A stretch of 64,000 bases of DNA. Origin: Pyrenophora tritici-repentis (Eukaryota; Ascomycota; Dothideomycetes; Pleosporales; Pleosporaceae). The notes beneath the pieces are model-generated. The model did not search any database, was not told the origin of the DNA, and saw nothing but the letters and a program-made list of their open reading frames with translations. Below are positions 51,366 to 60,679 of the stretch, in pieces (positions within the stretch are counted from its first letter, which is position 1; the number at the start of each line of letters is the position of its first letter). Where the stretch lies: assembly GCF_003171515.1 (NCBI RefSeq), contig NC_089391.1, forward strand, positions 248,001 through 312,000. Direction: 5' to 3'. Position numbers and translations under genes: made by a program.

Positions 51366-54348
51366 GTAATACGAGTTCCAGCGAGTGACGACAGGCTTAA
51401 CCGGTTTAAGTACTTTAAGACGCTCTCTAACAGGCAACTCAGCGTTGGCAGCACGCTGAAACTCTCGAAAAAGCTCGTACTGTTGCGGTGTCTTGATGTA
51501 GTTGATAACGTCAACTAGTACGCCCAACGGCCCTTGTTTACGCCATTCCTGTAAGTATAACTCCTCTATACTGAGCTGCTTAGCAGCGTTGTCGTAAGCG
51601 TCTCTGTCTCCGCCAAATATAACAGCTTGGCCGATAAGATTGAGTGTATGAGGGCCACAACGAAGGCGTCGATGGGTGGCGTCAAAGTCGTATACGCGGC
51701 TGAGCGCGGCGATCGCGGTGTCGTTGGCGGCGTTATCGAGTACGAAATAACCCAACTTATCGCGAGTAATGCCGTATACTTTAAGAGTTTTGATGATCGC
51801 AGTTGAAATAGCCTCGCCAGTATGAGCGCCTGCGAGCAGCGGTAGGTCGATAGGCAAGTCTCGTATTACTCCAGAGGCGTCAGCAAAGTAAGCGACACTC
51901 CCAAAGAAACCACGCTTGCCGCCCTTTGTCGACCAGCCGTCAAAGCTTATATGAATTTTACTTGCAGCCTGCGACAAGGCGTGAACAACTTGGGGCTGTA
52001 ACCGGCGGAATAGTCGCATCGCGTAAGTAGCAACGCTCCGAGGACTTACCCATAGTGCTGCCTCTGCCTCTGGGTTGGCAAAGTTAATTATCTCTCTAAA
52101 CGAAGCGTTTGAGAGTAGCTCCATCGGCAAGTTGTTATCGAGTAGACAGAGGACTGCAGCTTGTCGAAAACGCTGTATATTGAAGTTGCCCATCGCGTTA
52201 GCAGCGCGCTGAGACCTCAACACCATTCTCAAACGCTTGCCGGAGAGAAAGCTGCCCACTAGTTTGCTGGCGCTGTTTTATGCCGTCTTTTGAGTGCATA
52301 TGGCCTCGTTTTTGCTGGCTAAGATGAGACGCTGCAGCTGATGTAGCTCTTGAGACGTCAAATATGCCACTACCTCCAGCGTCAATAACCTTGTGAGTAT
52401 GGCAGTACCCACATATAAACCACACTTTACTCGGGTTACTACGCTCGACAACGCTATAGCCATGTCGAAATATCCAGCTTTTAACGCGTCGCTGGGTTGC
52501 AAGAGGCTTTATAAAGCCTCTTAAGCGCTGCCAGTCAATACTATCAAAGTTATCGCCATCTCCATCATCATCGCCATCGCTACCACCATCCCTAGCTTTA
52601 GTTGTAGCCACCGTTCCAGCCTGGCTGCCCTCGATGGGCGCGACGATCTCTGCCTCTAGCTGCGACTCTAGTAATTGCGACTCAAACGTTGTAACCTGGC
52701 TCGCGGCTGCTAGGACTTGACGGGGCGATAGTGAACGTTGGGATAGGCGTTGAGATGATGGGTCCGATGAGCGTAAACGTTTAGCGGGAGCAGTGCTAGA
52801 GGTAGGAGCTCGCGAGCGTTTGGCTATATTAGGCAATCGAAACACTAGAAAACGCGTTAATATACGCGGCAGAGGCGACGTTGAGAGCTTCAAAACAGTA
52901 TACAGAGAGGTAACAAGTGCTAGATAGATGAGGTTAGAGCGTGCTGACGAGTCTAGTACGGGTTAGGATGAACCCCCTGCGCTAACTGCAACACCATAAA
53001 ACTATCGCAAGATAAGCAACTTAGCGGCTCTAGTAGCCTCAAAAATCTTACTAAACTCTCAATCATAACAATTAATTCAATCAATCTTTACCTCTAAGAT
53101 TGAATTGATACAAATTTGTAACGTGCCCGTGCGCAGCGCGCACGGATTCGCAGCGCGCACGCCGAACACCAAAACGCTGAAACACCTACAAACTTCAACG
53201 CGTCATAACTCAACCAGCATGGCAGCTATTGACAAAGCCTTGGTAGCAATCGAATCGCGAGAGCTTGGAGATAAAATAGTATACCAGCAATATGCTGATA
53301 AGTACAACGTATCAAGGAGTGCGTTGAGCCGAAGACACTGAGGCGTTTCACGCTCGAGAGCCGACTATACAGCCGACAAACAATCCCTCGCGCCACATCA
53401 AGAGCTAGAGCTTGTGAGATATATCAAAACACTCACAGAGAGAGGCCTACCCCCTACAAGGGAGATGATCAGGAATTTCTCATCAGAAGTAGCCCATCAG
53501 CAGCTCAGCGAGAGCTGGGTTACTCGCTTCATCAACCGACACGAGATCCATCTCATCTCAAAGTGGACCAGCGCCATGGATCGTACGCGCCACCTGGCTG
53601 ATTCTGAGTCAAAGTATAGACTCTACTTCGAGCTGCTGCATCGAAAGATCACCGAATACCACCTTGAGGCTCGAGATATATACAATATGGATGAGAAGGG
53701 CTTCTTAATTGGCTTAATAGGCAGAAGCAAGAGGATATTTAGCAGACGTCAATGGGAGAAGAAGGAGGTTCGAGCATCTCTCTAGGATGGATCACGCGAG
53801 TTTCTGACAGTCCTGGCCTGCTGCTGCGCTGATGGGAGCTCGCTGCCCCTAAGCCTCATCTACGCATCTGCGAAAGGAGCTATACGATCAAGTTGGGTGG
53901 AGGATATCAAGGCAGGAGAACATGCTATCTTTGTCTCATCATCTCCAACAGGCTGGTCAAACAATAACATTGGTCTAGCTTGGCTTGAGCAGGTGTTTGA
54001 TCGCTGTACAAAGCAGCGATCAGGGAGATGGAGATTACTTATCCTTGATGGCCATGGATCTCATGTCACGATGGAGTTTATCAAGTACTGCGATCGCCAT
54101 AGGATTCTCCTCATGATCCTTCCTCCCTATTCGACTCACGCTCCAGCCGCTCGATGTAGTGCTATTTAAGCCACTCTCTCAAGCCTACTCCAACGAGCTC
54201 ACCAATCATCTCCATAAGGCTCAAGGCCTCGTCCCAATCAAGAAAGGAGACTTCTTCCCACTCTTCTGGAGCGCATGGATATCCTCCTTCACAGAGAACC
54301 TTATATTGAAGGCCTTCGAAGCTACTGGGATCTGGCCGATAGATGCCA

Positions 54349-54885
54349 GGAAATGAGGCAGCAGACAGATTGGCTGACCTAGGAGCTCAGCATCCATCAT
54401 CCCTAACAGGAAAAGCCGCTGTGCCTACACTCTTAGGCATCAAAACGATAGCCCGCAAGACACTACGACACACGCAACAAACTTGGTGGTCTGACAAGAA
54501 GACTAAGCTCTCAAAGTGGTATAAAAGCTGGCATCTAGACTATGCGACACGCAGCAGTCTAAAGGAGCTGGAGCTACCGAGAGCCACTTTAGCCAGACTA
54601 CTCTCTATTCGAACTAGGCACGGGGACTTCGCCTGGTATCATCGAAAGTACAACCACAAGGATGCGAACCTCGCCTGCTCATGCGGGCGCGACAAGACGC
54701 CAGAGCACCTCGCGCTCTGCCGCAAGACCCTAGGGGCCTTTAGCCGATGGCCACTCCGACCACCTACACCGCCATCTAGCCAAGCCGACGGCCTAGCGTA
54801 TACTGCGGCCCTGATAGGGGAGCCAGAGGCCTTTGAAGCCTTCATCCAACTCACACAGTACTACACTAAGATCTGTCCCCGGTAG
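54349..54885 (+). CDS. LINE ORF2 C-terminus (end of RNase H and zinc motif), fragment
   Basis: The frame enters at GNEAADRLADLGAQHP, the final RNase H motif. It continues through a conserved tail (TRHGDFAWYHRKYNH) with a CCHC-like cluster CSCGRDKTPEHLALC, and stops at 54885. There is no start of its own; the upstream polymerase was lost by 5' truncation. Confidence 0.82.
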   Translation, partial: GNEAADRLADLGAQHPSSLTGKAAVPTLLGIKTIARKTLRHTQQTWWSDKKTKLSKWYKSWHLDYATRSSLKELELPRATLARLLSIRTRHGDFAWYHRKYNHKDANLACSCGRDKTPEHLALCRKTLGAFSRWPLRPPTPPSSQADGLAYTAALIGEPEAFEAFIQLTQYYTKICPR

Positions 54886-55285
54886 CTCTTCCTACCCTGC
54901 AACAGCAACAGGCAATGCAGCACCTGGCAGAACTAGGTTCAGCACAACAGCTGCAATACTCACCACCTCTCTTTTCCTCTCCCCTTCTTCCCTACACACA
55001 CACACACTCTCTCTCTCTCTCCCCCTCGGCACATAGAGGCCTCAAAATGCAAGGAAATCTCCTTAATGTACATACATAGCTCAGTCTCCCCAGCTGGAAG
55101 GGGGGCTGTAGTTCTGAAATGGTAGCAATACCCGCGCAGGCAAGAAATGCTTTCTAAGGTAGTGTGTTCGCACTGTAATTCCATAGCTTAGCACGTCGTA
55201 TATGCCCTTCGGGAGGCGAGATGGTGGACTTAATCCCCATCAACTAGACGCAAAATGAATACCAACCAACCAACCAACCAACCAG
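54349..55285 (+). mobile_element. LINE (Tad-like) 3' end with 13-bp target duplication
   Basis: It is flanked by CCGATAGATGCCA at 54336-54348 and 55286-55298, and ends in a (CCAA)n tail. A 5'-truncated insertion with a variable-length duplication and a simple-repeat tail is the target-primed reverse-transcription signature. Confidence 0.92.
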
Positions 55286-56248
55286 CCGATAGATGCCAAC
55301 GTTATCCTTCGTAGATTTGCTAGCACGCCAGAAGCTGAGAGAAGCTCATCGTCAGGGCTCTCTGATCATGATTGGAGAAAGATAGATCGATTAGTTCGAG
55401 CTGCTATCACTAATAGCCATCAGTATGAGGCAAGAAAGCTGCGTTCAAGCGTCCACCATCTCTCTGTTCAGAATGAGCTTTTAAAGCATGAGAATGAGGG
55501 CTTAAAGGAGGCTCTTCAACACAAAAAGAAGCACAGGAAGAAGGGCAAAGCTCTTGACCTTCAACAGCGCCAGGAGTATCACGGTGGCTCTGTCTTCTGG
55601 TCTCCTCGCAAGTTGCGTGAGGCTCGAGCTAGAGAAGCAGTACGGGAGCGAGATGAGACGGAGGAGAAACTCCAAAAAGCATTGGCCAAGAAGCAGCGTA
55701 AGGAGGCTCAACTGCAGCGTCAAGTTGAGCTCGAGGAGAAGCGTGTAGAGAGGAAGAGGCTCAAAGAGATGAGGGAGGTTGAGCGAGCTGAGAAAGCAGC
55801 TGAACGCGCGCGCAAAGTTGAAGCTCAACACCAGAAAAAATCTATCCAACAAGCTCAAAAACGCAAGCGTAAAGCCTCACAAGTACTCTCACCAAGTAAC
55901 AAGCGTCAAAAACGCGCTGGCGCTGCTCACGCTGGTGTTCAAGCTGGAGATGAGCTATCTGCTACTCCAGCCAAAGTCACATCACGTGGCCGCAACGTCA
56001 ACCTCCCACAAAAATATAGATAGTACAAGTTGATCGCAAGCATCTGATTACTGCTATACTACGTTTTTATTAATATTGAGTTATTATGTGGCGTTGTACA
56101 GCCTCATTTTTGAGATCGCTAAGATAGTGTTCGGCGTGCACGGACACGTTAACTCAAAACCCCGCTTCAACACCCTGCCTCAACACCCTGCCTCAATACC
56201 CTGCCTCAACACCTCAGATCCACTCTAAGCCCGATTTCCACCGGCCCC

Positions 56249-57823
56249 ATGCCTACTATCAGCAAAAAGAACTCGAACAAAGAGTATCGTAAGAGAATAG
56301 AAGAGCGCACCAGAGCAGGACACTGTGGTTACAGCCTTTCATGTCCAGATGCACCCGGACAACACACATATTGTGAATTTCACCGTCGCCATCGAGCTAC
56401 CAAGCAAAGAGCAAAGCGCGCCGAGAAAATCTACAGGCACGCATCGACAACTAGTCTAGAAGATTCTCGCGACGTGACGCGCCAAGCTCCATCGGTTCCA
56501 CAAGCACAAGCAGCATTGCCCACGCGCGCTATCCATGCACCAAACGTATCGTGGCAGAAACTATTTTGGGTTTCTTTCCCTGACACAAAGCGACTCGACG
56601 AGACGGCCACTCTCGCTATCCAGCTTTTCCCCGAGGACCGTGAGAGCCTTGGTCACGATCCCTGGCTAACAGAAGCCTGTTCGATGACATTGCACAACAC
56701 TGTCATACCGTCTGATAACGAGGACTGCTTCATACACCAAGGCCTAGTCACGGCACTAGCCACGAAAGCACTGGCTCAAATTTCCGTCGATGCGCATACA
56801 TGGGACTGGCTGGCAACTCAACTCCAAGGTAACCTACTGTCTAGGTCCTGCACAGATGAAGATGGGAATGCGCTGCATGGCATACTGTTCCTGCATTGGA
56901 CCACTAACGAGCCCACAAACCCCACCCTAGACAAGGTCTACAGCGCGGTACGCCTGTTAAAACATATCCACCCAGCATCATTTCGCGTCTACCCAAACGA
57001 GAACGAAGCCGAGCAAGAGAGGAACAAGCTAGGGGATATTCGGGCCTTAGACGAAGTCGCTTCTTCGTCGCCGCAAGAGTTTTCCTACCGGCCCAGGACA
57101 TGCTATGGGCATGGTCCATGCAAGCTCCGCGATTACCAGACAACAGTCCACAAGAGGACACAGAGTGGCTGCGCGACGCATGTCCATGTTCGGGAACGTG
57201 GAGACCATCATGAACTTACCTGTCAGTCAGAGGCGCAAATGCTGGAGACTACGTCGCAGAACAGCCGAGGTCGGAAAAAGAAACCCATAGTGGCGTCAAG
57301 GTCATCTAGGACACCAGCACATAGTGCTGATCATTCGGCACATTAGTTCTAGCAAGAGTTCGTCCCGTCACTACAGAGCTGTGAGTTTCGAGTCTTCATT
57401 GCCACTGAACCAAGCAAAAGAGGCATCCGAGGTCGGATTGGTCAGGTTATTGCCATTGCGAAGACTTCCTTCAACAGTGATACACAAGCACTCGCGGTAC
57501 GAGAGTTCCTTCCGGAAGACTTGGAGCCCACATTGACCCGGTTGGATCTCGTTCGATTTGCCCTCTTTATCTTTAAGAGGCTACGCGCGCGACCAGACAG
57601 TATGATCTTCTTCGAGTCTCTCGAAGTTGGCGTGCGTCTCGATATCGGCGTTGCCGACACTGGGACTGCTAAAAAGGCTTTCTTTGTAAACGAAATCATA
57701 CGGTGGTACGGAGCACACTACTTCTCTTATCACATCTGCGCAGAACCAAAGACGCAAATATGCAAGGCGTTTGCGGGTGCCTTTGCCATGGTTATCAACT
57801 CTGGTACGGGGTGCGTATCCTAG
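56249..57823 (+). pseudogene. Unrecognised repeated gene, copy 1 (two stops)
   Basis: It is nearly identical to the intact frame at 62254-60680. It starts at ATG 56249 with MPTISKKNSNKEYRKRIEER. Two TAG codons at 57343-57354 replace the Trp and His of the WFHQEF sequence seen in copy 2, breaking the 524-codon frame. A 13-bp GCCTCAACACCCT minisatellite (about 4 units) precedes the ATG, as in copy 2. The downstream similarity stops at 57890, where R1 begins. Features of the protein are given under copy 2. Confidence 0.75.
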
Positions 57824-57890
57824 TCATGTTGTACTCCTACACGCGACTCCTGTGATAGTCCGGTGTGCTCCTATAGAAAACAAGGGTCTT

Positions 57891-58113
57891 ATTGGAACAA
57901 GGTCCCTCTAGTAGTATGACTACTATGGATAACCGAGTGGGAGGAGGGACAAGGCGGGGTGGCTACAACGTATTGTATTGACTATCGTGTAATGTGTCAA
58001 GGTCTCACTCTATTGTGGTGGGTGCTATTGCCCACCGGGCAGTGCCTGCCACACCAGCACATCATGTGACCCCCAAGCACCTTCTACCTGGACTGAACCC
58101 AGATATTCTCAAC
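57891..58113 (+). repeat. Repeat R1, copy b, abutting the aminotransferase start
   Basis: A 223-bp block in direct orientation relative to 47517-47740, ending CAGATATTCTCAAC exactly at the ATG of the aminotransferase frame. It supplies the immediate 5' region of that gene. Confidence 0.85.
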
Positions 58114-59472
58114 ATGAAGGCAGTTAAATTTCTTGGTAACCCAGGAATTATTTCGCTCGGCACAGGCATTCCATCTAGCGATTATTTTCCGTTTGAAGAG
58201 CTGTCTATGAAATTACCTGCCGTTGGTCGCTTTTCAGAGGCTGAAACAAGGGACTTTGGTGTTACTATTAGTGTTGGCAAACACGATCTAATGCACCATA
58301 GATCTGTATTTGATATCTCTACAGCATTCAATTATGGCCCCGGATCTGGCTCAGCACAACTCTTGCGGTGGATCACCGAACATACAGATCTCATACATAA
58401 TCCGCCGTATCGAGACTGGCGTTGCTCGATGAGCGTTGGAAATACATCTGCGATTGAGATGGTTTTTAGATTGCTTGCCGAGCGTGAGGATTCGGTGCTT
58501 TTCGAAGAGTACACCTTTACCGGTGCTGTCGAAATAGCTACTCCTCTCGGTATCTGCCCGATCGGCGTTCCCATAGACTCTGAAGGTCTCCTGCCAGAGG
58601 GATTGGACGATATTCTCTCCAATTGGGATATTCAAACACGTGGCACTCGTAAACCACACCTCTTGTATTCCATCCCGACCGGACAAAACCCCACAGGTGC
58701 TACCCAGACTGCCGCCCGCCGCCGCTCTATATACAAAGTCTGTCAGAAACACGACGTACTCATAATTGAAGACGACCCCTATTATTACTTGCAAATGGAA
58801 CCTTACCATCATGACTCTAGCACTGCTGTAGCGGCTCTGTCATCGCATACTAAATTCCTACAGTTGCTCGTGCCAAGTTTCCTCTCTATGGACACAGACG
58901 GTCGTGTTATTCGATTCGACACTTTTTCCAAGGTGGTCGCGCCAGGCTCTCGCATAGGATGGGTGACGGTATCGCAGCAGATTATCGAGAAATACAAAGC
59001 ACACTCTGGATTGTCGACCCAGGGCCCGTCTGGAGTATCACAGCTCATCCTCTGGAAGTTACTAGACGAGCACTGGGGCCACGCGGGATATCTTGACTGG
59101 CTTCTCTACCTACGCAAAGAATATACATCTCGGCGGGCCACCATTCTATCTGCTTGTGAAGAATTCCTCCCTAAACAGGTTGTGTCATGGGCCCCACCTA
59201 GAGCGGGGTTCTTCAACTGGCTGCAGATAGACTTTCGTCGGCATCCAAACTATCCTCAACAAGACATACTTGCAATTGAGGAGCAGTTATTCATGCGGGT
59301 TATTAACCATGGTACATGGATTCTGTGTGGTCGCTGGTTCAGGGCAGACTCAACGCAACCCCTTAACTTATTATCCTTCAGGTTGACATATGCTGCAGCC
59401 CCAGCGGAACATATCAGCGAAGGAATAAAGAGACTAGGGGCGGCGATCAGAGAAGAATTCAGATTGGAATAG
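58114..59472 (+). CDS. PLP-dependent aminotransferase, aromatic (Aro8-like), N-terminally shortened
   Basis: A 452-residue frame from ATG 58114, starting MKAVKFLGNPGIISLGTGIP. This class I/II fold enzyme would transfer amino groups between an aromatic or similar amino acid and 2-oxoglutarate using pyridoxal phosphate. Signatures are SSDYFPFEEL, YSIPTGQNPTGAT near 189, EDDPYYYLQ near 220, and the PLP lysine in DTFSKVVAPGSRIGW (Lys ~273). The C-terminal substrate-binding region includes RLTYAAAPAEHI. Family members usually have 30-60 more N-terminal residues; here the text upstream is R1, and although the frame stays open into R1 to 57994 that part is repeat sequence. No stops or introns are seen. 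It could be a host gene whose start was replaced by R1, and activity is uncertain. Confidence 0.82.
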   Translation: MKAVKFLGNPGIISLGTGIPSSDYFPFEELSMKLPAVGRFSEAETRDFGVTISVGKHDLMHHRSVFDISTAFNYGPGSGSAQLLRWITEHTDLIHNPPYRDWRCSMSVGNTSAIEMVFRLLAEREDSVLFEEYTFTGAVEIATPLGICPIGVPIDSEGLLPEGLDDILSNWDIQTRGTRKPHLLYSIPTGQNPTGATQTAARRRSIYKVCQKHDVLIIEDDPYYYLQMEPYHHDSSTAVAALSSHTKFLQLLVPSFLSMDTDGRVIRFDTFSKVVAPGSRIGWVTVSQQIIEKYKAHSGLSTQGPSGVSQLILWKLLDEHWGHAGYLDWLLYLRKEYTSRRATILSACEEFLPKQVVSWAPPRAGFFNWLQIDFRRHPNYPQQDILAIEEQLFMRVINHGTWILCGRWFRADSTQPLNLLSFRLTYAAAPAEHISEGIKRLGAAIREEFRLE

Positions 59473-59620
59473 GTATGGCATGGCAACTAACTTCGATCTG
59501 TTAGAGAATTAGAAGAAGAAGAAGTGATATTCAGTATCTAGTATTTACAAGCAATGACAATGTTTGAGACTAATACTATTACTATCGGATCGTGAGTATC
59601 GGTAAAGTCCCTCCGTATGT
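59473..59620. other. 3' flank of the aminotransferase
   Basis: A short A/G-rich stretch (GAAGAAGAAG near 59513) with no coding content. No clear terminator can be called. Confidence 0.3.
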
Positions 59621-59730
59621 GCCGGAAAACCTGGTGGGCCGGAACTAGCCAATAATAGCGAAAAGTCAGCAGTCATCCCCACGCGATGCTGTATCTCATT
59701 GGCTCATTCCGGCCCACCAGGTTTTCCGGC
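59621..59730. mobile_element. Hairpin MITE (110 bp), perfect 24-bp inverted repeats
   Basis: GCCGGAAAACCTGGTGGGCC plus four more bases at the left pair perfectly with the right end, and pairing continues weakly inward (AGCCAAT/ATTGGCT). There is no coding capacity. Confidence 0.75.
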
Positions 59731-60059
59731 AGCCACGCATTTACCCGCTAGTACCTTTACGGCCTAGCTGCTTCATTCCCTCTTCCCACTGCGTATATAG
59801 ACCTCTTTCCGATAGCTCTAATACTACATGATTCTCCTCAACCTTGACGCTTGACATAAAGGTCTATGTACAAGAGCGCGGGGAGGATATGTACCGTAGG
59901 GTAGCAGGCGCTAGGCCAAGATAGGGATGAGGGCACGTGACCTACAGAGTGCCGAGTTGGTGCCGTGACACTTACGTCACACTCTTACTTCTCTATTCTC
60001 TACTATCTCTCTTACGGCATTGAACTGCCTCTAAACACACAAGGGATCCACCCTAATGT

Positions 60060-60275
60060 TGTCAGATAATAGCACTGTTGAAGATGAGAGCGTACAGACG
60101 CTGGGTTAGACTAGCGCGACCCGGCATCTGTGAGAGCCAATCGGATCACAGGAAGGCTTGGCACCCCCTAGGTGTGCCCACAACCGTAGACAGAACCAAG
60201 ACACAATCAATCATCAATATCATCATCATCATTACCTATTTTATCAGTATTCCAGATGAGAGTGAATATCTGACA
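60060..60275. mobile_element. Solo LTR (216 bp), TGTCAG family, no target duplication
   Basis: It begins TGTCAGATAATAGC and ends AATATCTGACA. The 5-bp flanks AATGT and CTCCA do not match. Its termini are those of the copia LTRs here but the interior is distinct. It directly abuts a LINE 5' fragment. Confidence 0.7.
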
Positions 60276-60391
60276 CTCCACAACCACGCGGCTGCACGGC
60301 TTGGGAGTAGTTGGAATCTGTTTCTTTTGATGGGTTTAGTCGGTTTCTGATGGAGTTTTACGTGTTCTGAAAAACTCGAAGTTCGTGTTGC
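60276..60391 (-). mobile_element. LINE 5' leader fragment
   Basis: This is the reverse complement of 16586-16708, with shared text such as ACTACTCCCAAGCCGTGCAG. It is cut at the solo LTR border. No ORF1 remains. Confidence 0.75.
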
Positions 60392-60679
60392 CCACTTTGT
60401 AAGGCTAACGTTAAAGCGGGTGGTAGCTAGATGGAGTTCTGTTAGTTTTGTAGCGACCTTTTATTATTATGGTGACTCTTACAACTCTAGCGCTAGAGCA
60501 CACGGGATTCACTTAAGCCTATACTAGAAACACCGCCCTGATTTACAATACTGACTGCAATTATGGCTTGGTATGATCTAATAACTCCGTAAAACCCGAC
60601 ACTATTTATAAAAAGACCCTTGTTCTCTATAGGAGCACACCGGACTATCACAGGAGTCGCGTGCAGGAGTACAACATGA
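60392..60679. other. 3' flank of the repeated gene, no further gene
   Basis: From 60612 to 60679 the text matches the 3' flank of copy 1 (57824-57890). The remainder is unassigned. Confidence 0.4.

Larger units (their letters stand above)
49802..52893 (-). pseudogene. hAT transposase of element 3, frameshift plus two insertions
   Basis: Read from 52893, the BED finger is WFICGYCHTHK..HLSQQKRGHMH. A frameshift near 52200 joins QLSLRQAFENGVEV to QRAANAMGNFNIQRFRQA. The core has IHISFDGWSTKGGKRGFFG, GYFVLDNAANDTAI, CGPHTLNLIGQAV and VVTRWNSYY. A MITE (51171-51365) interrupts just after WNSYY and a solo LTR (50402-50698) interrupts after AAVCLHPY. The C-terminal AIDILTIPASSSDCERLFSE and GDLLEPKRRAI are present. 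It is closely related to hAT-1 but lacks the GC-AG intron found there. Confidence 0.85.
49640..53119 (-). mobile_element. hAT element 3 (~3.5 kb), carrying a solo LTR and a MITE
   Basis: The left end near 49636 reads CAGACTCCGCAAC, like the hAT-1 terminus, followed by AATCAAT/TTGATT subterminal repeats. The same kind of repeats close the right side at 53065-53110 before pogo element 4. Exact right terminus and target duplication are not resolved. Confidence 0.7.
53219..56023 (+). pseudogene. Pogo-like transposase of element 4
   Basis: From ATG 53219, the psq helix-turn-helix is YADKYNVSRSALSRRH. A CENP-B-type domain follows (VTRFINRHEIHLISKWTSAM), then the DDE core (IYNMDEKGFLIGLIGRSK, LLILDGHGSHVTMEF, then LQPLDVVLFKPLSQAY). 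A Lys/Glu coiled coil leads to the tail NLPQKYR. Defects are SRRH*GVS (TGA), RASL*DGS (CAG to TAG), a 2-nt loss at the ACTCACGCTC position near 54138, and a LINE 3' end at 54349-55285 after GIWPIDA. The coding text resumes at 55299 with NVILRRFAS. Confidence 0.88.
53121..56149 (+). mobile_element. Pogo-like element 4 with nested LINE fragment
   Basis: TA lies at 53119-53120 and 56150-56151. The right end, read inward, is ACGTGTCCGTGCACGCCGAA. The left end is ACGTGCCCGTGCGC followed by a 24-bp internal duplication and then ACGCCGAACACC. Without the LINE it is about 2.08 kb, the size of elements A-C. Confidence 0.88.

Noticed and set aside
57994..58113. Aminotransferase start at 57994 (40 extra residues)
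   Set aside because: The extra codons lie wholly inside repeat R1, which recurs at 47517-47740 with no such gene attached.
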